Shown here one piece after another: positions 58,391 through 64,000 of a DNA stretch of 64,000 nt. Positions within the stretch are counted from its first letter, which is position 1, and each line of letters opens with the position of its first letter. A program made the position numbers and the translations under genes. Source of the stretch: Geomonas oryzisoli (lineage in GTDB: Bacteria; Desulfobacterota; Desulfuromonadia; Geobacterales; Geobacteraceae); assembly GCF_018986915.1 (NCBI RefSeq), contig NZ_CP076723.1, positions 2,637,501-2,701,500 on the forward strand, written 5' to 3'. Under the pieces are notes generated by a model that made no database searches, had not been told where the DNA came from, and was given only the letters and a program-made list of their open reading frames with translations.

Positions 58391-60426
58391 CCACGGTGAC
58401 GCGGGAATTCCATTTCGACCGCCACGATGAGGAAGTGAAGACCCGGCAGCTGCTCGAGCAGGAGTGGCTTGTGACCAACGGCCTGGGGGGATACGCCTCC
58501 GGGACGGTCTGCGGCGCGCTGACCCGGCGCTACCACGGCCTGCTCATCGCCGCCTACCCCTCGCCGATGGGACGCATCGTGATGCTGAACCGTCTCACCG
58601 AGGCGATCCGCTTCCCCGACGGGAGCATGCGCCGCTTCGGGGGGGACCAGAAGGAGGGAGGGCTCGACTTCCACGGTCTTGAGTATCTGACCGGGTTCCG
58701 ACTCGAGGACGGCATGCCGGTCTGGCGCTACGAGCTGGACGGTACCGTGATCGAGAAGCAGCTGGTCATGGTGCACCGCCAGAACACGGTGCACTTGATC
58801 TACCGCCTGGTCTCCGGGGAGAAGATGGTGCGCCTCAAGCTGCAGCCCTACCTGCAGTTCCGCCCCCACGACGCCTCGGTCGACATCGTCTCCGACGATC
58901 CCTACATGTTCACCGCGGTGCAGAACCGCTACCAGATCTCCTCCGGCGCCAACTCTCCCCAGCTGAGGCTCGTGATCAACGGCGGCAGGGGTAACTTCAC
59001 CCTGGAGGAGAAGCACAGCACCGACATCTTCTACGACGTGGAAAGCGCCCGCGGCTACGATTCCCTGGGGACGCTGTGGACCGCCGGGTACTTCGCGGTC
59101 GATCTCGCGAGCGGCCAGAACGCCTCACTCACCGCCTCCACCGAAACCTGGGAAACCATCGCGGCGCTCCCCCCGGCGGCGGCCCTGGAGATGGAGCGGG
59201 AGCGGCGCCGGCTTCTTGTCGCTGCGGCGGACCCGAGGGCACGTCAGGGGCTCCCGGCCGAGCTGGTGCTTGCCACCGACCAGTTCATCATCACCCCGGC
59301 CGGCCGCCACAAGGACAGCGTGCGGGCCCATGCCATGGGGGACGAGGTCTGCACGGTCATCGCCGGCTACCACTGGTTCACCGACTGGGGGCGCGACACC
59401 ATGATCTCGCTGGAGGGGCTCACCCTGGCCACCGGACGCCACACCGAGGCGGGATGGATCCTGCGCACCTTCGCCCACTACGTGAAGAACGGACTGATCC
59501 CAAACCTCTTCCCCGAGGGGCACAACGAAGGGCTCTACCACACGGCCGACGCGAGCCTGTGGTTTTTCCACGCGCTGAACCGCTACCTTGAGTACACCAA
59601 CGACCGGGCCACGCTGCACATGATCATGCCCCAGATGCGGGAGATCATCGACCGGCACCTTTCCGGCACCAGTTTCGGCATCGGGATCGACCCGAGCGAC
59701 GGGCTTTTGAAGCAGGGGGCCGAGGGGTACCAGCTCACCTGGATGGACGCCAAGGTGGGGGACTGGGTGGTCACGCCGCGCCGGGGCAAGGCCGTGGAGC
59801 TGAACGCGCTCTGGTACAACGCGCTGCGCCTGATGCAGCAGTGGACCGAGCAGTCCGGGGACGAGCAGTACTCGCGACAGCTGAGCGCCTTTGCCGACCA
59901 GGCGTATCGCTCCTTCAACCAGCGCTTCTGGTACGCCGACGGGGGCTACCTCTACGACGTCGTCGACGGCGAGTTCGGCGACGACAACGCCTGCCGCCCC
60001 AATCAGCTCTTCGCCATCTCGCTCCCGTTCCCCGTCCTGGCGCGGGACCATTGGTCCCAGGTGCTGGACACGGTGCGCCAACGCCTGCTGACCCCGGTGG
60101 GGTTACGTACCCTCGCCCCGGGACACCCGGACTACAAGCCGACCTACCACGGCGACCTCAGGGCCCGCGATGCCGCCTACCACCAGGGGACCGTCTGGCC
60201 CTGGCTCATCGGCCCCTTCGTCGACGCGTGGATGAAGCTCTACCCGGACCAGGTCGGCGCGGCGCGCTCCTTTCTGGAAGGACTGGTGCAGCAGCTGAAC
60301 CAGCAGTGCATCGGCTCCATCAGCGAGATCTTCGATGCCGAGCAGCCCTACAACCCCAGGGGTTGCATCGCCCAGGCCTGGAGCGTCGCGGAGATGCTGC
60401 GCTGCTGGCTTAAGACCGCCCAGTGA
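58387..60426 (+). CDS. Glycogen debranching enzyme (amylo-alpha-1,6-glucosidase family)
   Basis: A 679-residue protein. N-terminal GDE_N-type beta domain opens FDRHDEEVKTRQLLEQEWLVTNGLGGYASGTVCGALTRRYHGLL. The C-terminal GH133-type (alpha/alpha)6 barrel starts near VIAGYHWFTDWGRDTMISLEGL, with acidic candidates D in DWGRD, E in NLFPEGHNEGLYHTADASLWF, and the late YHQGTVWPWLIGPFVDAW. It removes alpha-1,6 branches from glycogen. Translationally coupled to treZ by a 4-base overlap, indicating joint glycogen-to-trehalose turnover. Confidence 0.92.
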   Translation: MTTVTREFHFDRHDEEVKTRQLLEQEWLVTNGLGGYASGTVCGALTRRYHGLLIAAYPSPMGRIVMLNRLTEAIRFPDGSMRRFGGDQKEGGLDFHGLEYLTGFRLEDGMPVWRYELDGTVIEKQLVMVHRQNTVHLIYRLVSGEKMVRLKLQPYLQFRPHDASVDIVSDDPYMFTAVQNRYQISSGANSPQLRLVINGGRGNFTLEEKHSTDIFYDVESARGYDSLGTLWTAGYFAVDLASGQNASLTASTETWETIAALPPAAALEMERERRRLLVAAADPRARQGLPAELVLATDQFIITPAGRHKDSVRAHAMGDEVCTVIAGYHWFTDWGRDTMISLEGLTLATGRHTEAGWILRTFAHYVKNGLIPNLFPEGHNEGLYHTADASLWFFHALNRYLEYTNDRATLHMIMPQMREIIDRHLSGTSFGIGIDPSDGLLKQGAEGYQLTWMDAKVGDWVVTPRRGKAVELNALWYNALRLMQQWTEQSGDEQYSRQLSAFADQAYRSFNQRFWYADGGYLYDVVDGEFGDDNACRPNQLFAISLPFPVLARDHWSQVLDTVRQRLLTPVGLRTLAPGHPDYKPTYHGDLRARDAAYHQGTVWPWLIGPFVDAWMKLYPDQVGAARSFLEGLVQQLNQQCIGSISEIFDAEQPYNPRGCIAQAWSVAEMLRCWLKTAQ

Positions 60427-60433
60427 CGCGGGG

Positions 60434-60765
60434 ATGGGCGTCTTCCAGATCACGGCGCTGTTGACCACGCTCACCGCGACCATGGCACTCGCCCCCTCTC
60501 CCGTTGTCACCGTCCTGTTCATGGCGGCGTTTCTGGCGGCACTGGAGCAGCTGAACTCGCGTCGTCGCCTGCTGGACGTGCTGTCGCTGGCCACCGTGCT
60601 GGCAATGCCGATACCGAGAACTATCTTCGGAATCCAGGGTTAGCGCCCCATAGGGGGCCGGCCGCCGAACCAGTAGACGATGGTGCCGGTAAGATCGGCG
60701 ATTACATTACCTGGTTCGTGTGCGGCACCGGGCTTTTGATGGTCCTGGCACAGCTCTGTTTCTGA
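60434..60765 (+). pseudogene. Possible frameshifted small membrane-protein gene
   Basis: A frame from ATG 60434 encodes 69 residues with two hydrophobic segments (ITALLTTLTATMALA; VVTVLFMAAFLAAL) and stops at 60643. In a different frame, without its own start, 60640-60765 encodes ...PAAEPVDDGAGKIGDYITWFVCGTGLLMVLAQLCF and a stop, a convincing third membrane helix. Joined by one frameshift near 60640 they would make a ~110-residue, three-helix protein. I cannot name the family. The GDE gene ends 7 bases upstream. Confidence 0.35.
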
Positions 60766-60799
60766 TCCCGATCGGTACTCATTGTGCGGGTTTTTTGAA

Positions 60800-60828
60800 T
60801 TGATTAAAAAAAACCAATTCAATATAAT
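60800..60828 (+). promoter_or_regulatory. Promoter of the DUF2795 gene with embedded inverted repeat
   Basis: TTGATT (60800-60805), 17-base spacer, perfect TATAAT (60823-60828). An inverted repeat TTGAATTG-N12-CAATTCAA (60795-60822) covers the -35 and spacer up to the -10, a typical repressor position. Confidence 0.65.
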
Positions 60829-60872
60829 CGACTTGTGATCGGGAATAAATAATTCAGCAGAAGGAGGAAGTT

Positions 60873-61169
60873 ATGGCAACCAGGGGTACTGGTCATTCTC
60901 CGGCCGACGTGACAAAACATCTCAAAGGCATAGACTTCCCGGCTGAGAAACAGGACCTTCTCAAACATGCTCAGCACATGAAAGCTGAGAAAGTGGTCCT
61001 CGAGGAAATCCAGAAAATGGAAGACCGGGAATACGACAACATGGCCGACGTCATGAAGTCCTTCGGGAAAGAGCGTGGCGGTGAGGAGTCCGGACAATCC
61101 GGCAGGGCGAAACAACAGACAGGCGGGCAGGCAGGCCAGGGTAAATCCCACAGCAGGCCTCATCACTAA
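60873..61169 (+). CDS. DUF2795 domain protein
   Basis: A 98-residue hydrophilic protein. The DUF2795 core is SPADVTKHLKGIDFPAEKQDLLKHAQHMKAEKVVLEEIQKMEDREYDNMADVMKSF. A low-complexity Gly/Gln/Lys/His tail (RGGEESGQSGRAKQQTGGQAGQGKSHSRPHH) follows. Domains of this type are common in small stress-related proteins; function unknown. AGGAGG precedes ATG 60873 by 6 bases. Monocistronic between a strong promoter and a strong terminator, so potentially well expressed. Confidence 0.82.
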   Translation: MATRGTGHSPADVTKHLKGIDFPAEKQDLLKHAQHMKAEKVVLEEIQKMEDREYDNMADVMKSFGKERGGEESGQSGRAKQQTGGQAGQGKSHSRPHH

Positions 61170-61179
61170 CAAGCGACGC

Positions 61180-61211
61180 GCCCCCTCCATAAAGGAGGGG
61201 GCTTTTTTTTT
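61180..61211 (+). terminator. Rho-independent terminator after the DUF2795 gene
   Basis: A 9-bp stem GCCCCCTCC / GGAGGGGGC with an ATAAA loop and nine T's. It ends just before the convergent BON-domain gene. Confidence 0.92.
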
Positions 61212-61217
61212 GCTCCG

Positions 61218-61541
61218 CTACTTGGTGATCAGGTCGTTCTTCACTTCCCTCACTCCCTTCACGCCGCGGGCGATTTCACCCGCCCTCCTCGCGTTTTCAG
61301 CCGAATCCACGAACCCGCTCAGTTGCACCACCCCCTGGTACGTGGTCACGTTGATCTGGAAGGTCTTCAGCGCCAGTTCGTCGAAGATGGCGGCCTTGAC
61401 GCGGGTGGTGACGGCCGCGTCGTCGACGTATTCCTCCGCAGTCTCGTGTTTGGTGGTGCGGGTGTCGTGGGTGCAACCGACGAGGGAAGTGAGCAGGCAG
61501 GCACTGACAAGGACCGTGATGATGCGATGTTTTTTAGCCAT
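61218..61541 (-). CDS. BON-domain lipoprotein
   Basis: A 107-residue lipoprotein. Signal peptide with lipobox SLVGC (Cys ~23), linker THDTRTTKHETAEEY, then a single BON domain (VDDAAVTTRVKAAIFDELALKTFQINVTTYQGVVQLSGFVDSAENARRAGEIARGVKGVREVKNDLI). BON proteins (OsmY-like) bind membranes and are often osmotic- or envelope-stress induced. Periplasmic, anchored to the outer or inner membrane. Monocistronic. Confidence 0.9.
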   Translation of the reverse strand: MAKKHRIITVLVSACLLTSLVGCTHDTRTTKHETAEEYVDDAAVTTRVKAAIFDELALKTFQINVTTYQGVVQLSGFVDSAENARRAGEIARGVKGVREVKNDLITK

Positions 61542-61634
61542 GACGATCTCCTTTCTGACTGAAATTGGCCACCTTAAAGCCGATTAAGGATAGCTAACCA
61601 AAGAAGGGAGTCAAGAAACGGGGAAAGGATTGAT

Positions 61635-61662
61635 TTGAATTCTCCAACAGGGAATCTATACT
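61635..61662 (+). promoter_or_regulatory. Promoter of the Cys-repeat protein gene
   Basis: TTGAAT (61635-61640), 16-base spacer, TATACT (61657-61662), 48 bases before the start codon. Confidence 0.55.
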
Positions 61663-61709
61663 TGGCGGGGTTATTCGGGGGGAGTCAATACTGGAGCCGG
61701 AGGTGATCA

Positions 61710-62122
61710 ATGAAGCGGACGCTGCTGATACTGATGTTCCTGATGGCCGTCGCAACCGAACAGGCACAGGCGCTGGACGCCTCCATCTGCAATGCCGGCT
61801 CGGAGATCATCTACTATCCCAATGGAGATCTCAAATCGTGCAACCTGGGCGACGTCACCATCTTGAGCGGTGTGACGTGCAACACGCTCTCAACTGCGGA
61901 ATTCTATGAGCTGGGCATGCTCAAAAGCTGCATCACCAAGAACTTTTTCTATTACGAGGCATTGGTCTGCAACGAGTACAGCTTGATCAGCTTCTATCCC
62001 TCCGGCAAGCTGGAGAGCTGTGTCCTGGCTACGCGGGCCGAGGTGGACGGAAAGACCTGCGTCGAGCAGCAGCCCATCGCGCTGTTCGAAACCGGCAAAT
62101 TGAAGTCATGCACCAACCCGCG

Positions 62123-62126
<4 letters not shown>
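61710..62126 (+). CDS. Exported protein with four FYxxGxLKSC repeats
   Basis: A 138-residue protein I do not recognise by name. Signal peptide MKRTLLILMFLMAVATEQAQA-LD. The mature part holds four imperfect repeats: IIYYPNGDLKSCNL, AEFYELGMLKSCIT, ISFYPSGKLESCVL, IALFETGKLKSCTN, spaced 26-33 residues apart, plus intervening Cys (SICNAG, VTCNTL, LVCNEY, KTCVEQ). The F/Y-xxG-L-SC unit resembles MORN/YwqK-type beta-hairpins, here with paired Cys suggesting disulphides in the periplasm. GGAGG is 6 bases upstream. Its stop overlaps the convergent gene (CTAG). Confidence 0.72.
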
Positions 62127-62878
<752 letters not shown>

Positions 62879-62912
62879 CCTAAACCCCTTTACATTTCCG
62901 GTTTCATTAACT

Positions 62913-63833
62913 ATGCTCGAAGGCATGCCGCTTTTACTGCTCGTCACATCCATGCTGGTCTTGGCGCTCCCCGAGCAGGCCCTCGCCTGGGGTGCCGGCG
63001 TGCACCTTCAACTGGGCATGAACGTGCTGAACAACCTGGACGCCCTGAAGCCGGCAGTCGCCGCCATCATCTCGGCCCATCCCTACGACTTCCTTTACGG
63101 CACCATCGCCGCCGACATCACGCTGGGCAAGAAGTTCACCCACTACCTGCAGCACTGCCACCGCTGGCGCATCGGGCACCGGGTCCTGGACAAGGCCGGC
63201 GATCCCGCCCAGCAGGCCTGCGCCTACGGGTATCTCAGCCACCTGGCCGCGGACTGCATCGCCCACAACTACTACGTCCCCTACAAGGTGATGCGCAGTT
63301 TTTCCTCGCTCACCCTCAAGCACGCCTACTGGGAGATGCGCTTCGAAAACTACGTGGAGAAGGAGATCTGGGAGACCGCGAAGAAGGTTTCGCTGGAACA
63401 CTTCAGCAGCAACGACCAGCTGCTGCGCAAGGTTCTCTCGGACACCATCTTCTCCTTCGGCACCAACAAGAAGATCTTCAACTCCATCCTGCTGGTGAGC
63501 CGCCTGGAGAAATGGCAGAGCATCCTGCAGACCCTATCCGACAGTTCGAGCTACGTCCTCGAGGAAAACGACCGGGAGGAGTACATGCAGCTGGCCCAGG
63601 AAGCCGTCTTCGATTTCCTGAACAACGACGACTCCTCACGCTTCTTCCACGCCGACCCGACCGGTGAGCGGGCGCTGGCGGCGGCGGAGGCGGTGCGCAA
63701 GAATCTGCGCCTTTTGTACCGCACCGGCAAAATCACCAAGCCTCAGGCCTACGCGGAGCTCGACGAGTTGAAGCTGAAACTCAAGGAAGCGATCTGCGAG
63801 CCGGAACTGCTGCTGCAGATCCTCTCCAAGTAG
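62913..63833 (+). CDS. Zinc-dependent phospholipase C-like exported protein
   Basis: A 306-residue protein. Signal region MPLLLLVTSMLVLALPEQALA-WG; the mature protein begins with Trp as in zinc phospholipases C, whose N-terminal Trp binds zinc. Motifs: WGAGVHLQLG, YDFLYGTIAADI, HYLQHCHRW and AYGYLSHLAADCIAHNYYVP (H-x3-D and H ligands). ATG 62913 or 62925; neither has a good ribosome-binding site. Divergent from the UDG-like gene, 34 bases apart. Substrate unproven. Confidence 0.75.
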   Translation: MLEGMPLLLLVTSMLVLALPEQALAWGAGVHLQLGMNVLNNLDALKPAVAAIISAHPYDFLYGTIAADITLGKKFTHYLQHCHRWRIGHRVLDKAGDPAQQACAYGYLSHLAADCIAHNYYVPYKVMRSFSSLTLKHAYWEMRFENYVEKEIWETAKKVSLEHFSSNDQLLRKVLSDTIFSFGTNKKIFNSILLVSRLEKWQSILQTLSDSSSYVLEENDREEYMQLAQEAVFDFLNNDDSSRFFHADPTGERALAAAEAVRKNLRLLYRTGKITKPQAYAELDELKLKLKEAICEPELLLQILSK

Positions 63834-63839
63834 CGCCTA

Positions 63840-64000
63840 CTACTTCTTCTTCCTCGCCGCCCGCAACGTCTCCACGTTTTCCAGGATCACCCCCGCCAGT
63901 TCCTCTTTGCCCATCATCGGAAGTTCCTCGACGCGCCCGTCGCCGAACAACAGCTTGGCGATGTTGGTGTCGACGTTGAAGCCCGCGCCTTCCTGGGAGA
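63840..64000 (-). CDS. coaBC: CoaBC (phosphopantothenoylcysteine synthetase/decarboxylase), C-terminal part only
   Basis: The last ~53 codons of a gene entering from the right edge. Translation gives SQEGAGFNVDTNIAKLLFGD, then GRVEELPMMGKEELAGVILEN, then VETLRAARKKK and a TAG stop. EGAGFxVDTNxxxLL and the EELPMMGKEELA end are the C-terminal CTP-dependent ligase (CoaB) segment of coenzyme A biosynthesis. The start lies outside the window, and a UDG-like gene lies further downstream on the same strand beyond a plus-strand gene. Confidence 0.8.
   Translation of the reverse strand, partial: SQEGAGFNVDTNIAKLLFGDGRVEELPMMGKEELAGVILENVETLRAARKKK

Overview
The window is GC-rich chromosomal DNA from a member of the Geobacterales (Desulfuromonadota; Geobacter, Geomonas or Citrifermentans type). 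This rests on gene content rather than a search. It has PEP-CTERM proteins with a CAAX-protease-like partner, an alphaproteobacterial-type flagellin, a LexA box of the published Geobacter form (GGTTnnCnnnnGnnnACC), a tungstate tupABC-modE locus, zinc-ribbon/DUF3426, DUF1573, DUF2795 and DUF2845 proteins, and an abundant dispersed palindromic repeat. There is no prophage, integrase, rRNA operon or CRISPR array. The region reads as core chromosome with polysaccharide islands.

Layout. 0-2 kb: two PEP-CTERM proteins around a CAAX-type membrane protease. 2-6 kb: a small conserved protein, flagellin with a short flagellin-tail-like ORF behind it, and an M1-type metallopeptidase. 6-10.7 kb: a ChaN-like protein, an outer-membrane beta-barrel candidate, and an SOS operon (lexA, DUF6504-like protein, dinB) behind a consensus LexA box. 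10.8-14.6 kb: a minus-strand operon of a UDP-HexNAc dehydrogenase (TviB type), a diadenylate cyclase-domain protein and a GT4 glycosyltransferase. 14.9-22 kb: mutS, a Tat-exported amidase, a highly repetitive zinc-ribbon membrane protein, a DUF1573 protein and tRNA-Arg(CCG). 22.3-30 kb: phosphate uptake (pstCAB-phoU behind a pho box, with pstS separate behind its own pho box) surrounding metNIQ. 30-45 kb: a REC-GAF-GGDEF-EAL protein, a GapN-like dehydrogenase, a ferritin-like protein, hicAB, a GlxA-type regulator, a hybrid histidine kinase, mntP, a DUF2845 protein, and tupABC with modE, the last two units each preceded by a ModE box. 45-56 kb: a nine-gene minus-strand glycan cluster of glycosyltransferases, a methyltransferase, oxidoreductases and a glycosidase-epimerase fusion. 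56-60.4 kb: treZ and a glycogen-debranching enzyme in overlapping frames. 60.4-64 kb: small stress or envelope proteins, a uracil-DNA-glycosylase-like protein with a hexanucleotide repeat, a zinc-dependent phospholipase C-like protein, and the 3' end of coaBC.

The genes work together in three ways. Nutrient and metal homeostasis can be read directly from operator sites (PhoB for phosphate, ModE for tungstate/molybdate, LexA for SOS). Two polysaccharide loci modify the cell surface, and one of them contains a predicted c-di-AMP synthase. Signalling proteins for c-di-GMP, c-di-AMP and His-Asp relay sit among them. Eleven copies of an approximately 30-bp imperfect palindrome lie between 25.1 and 43.0 kb, all intergenic. 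I saw none outside that interval.
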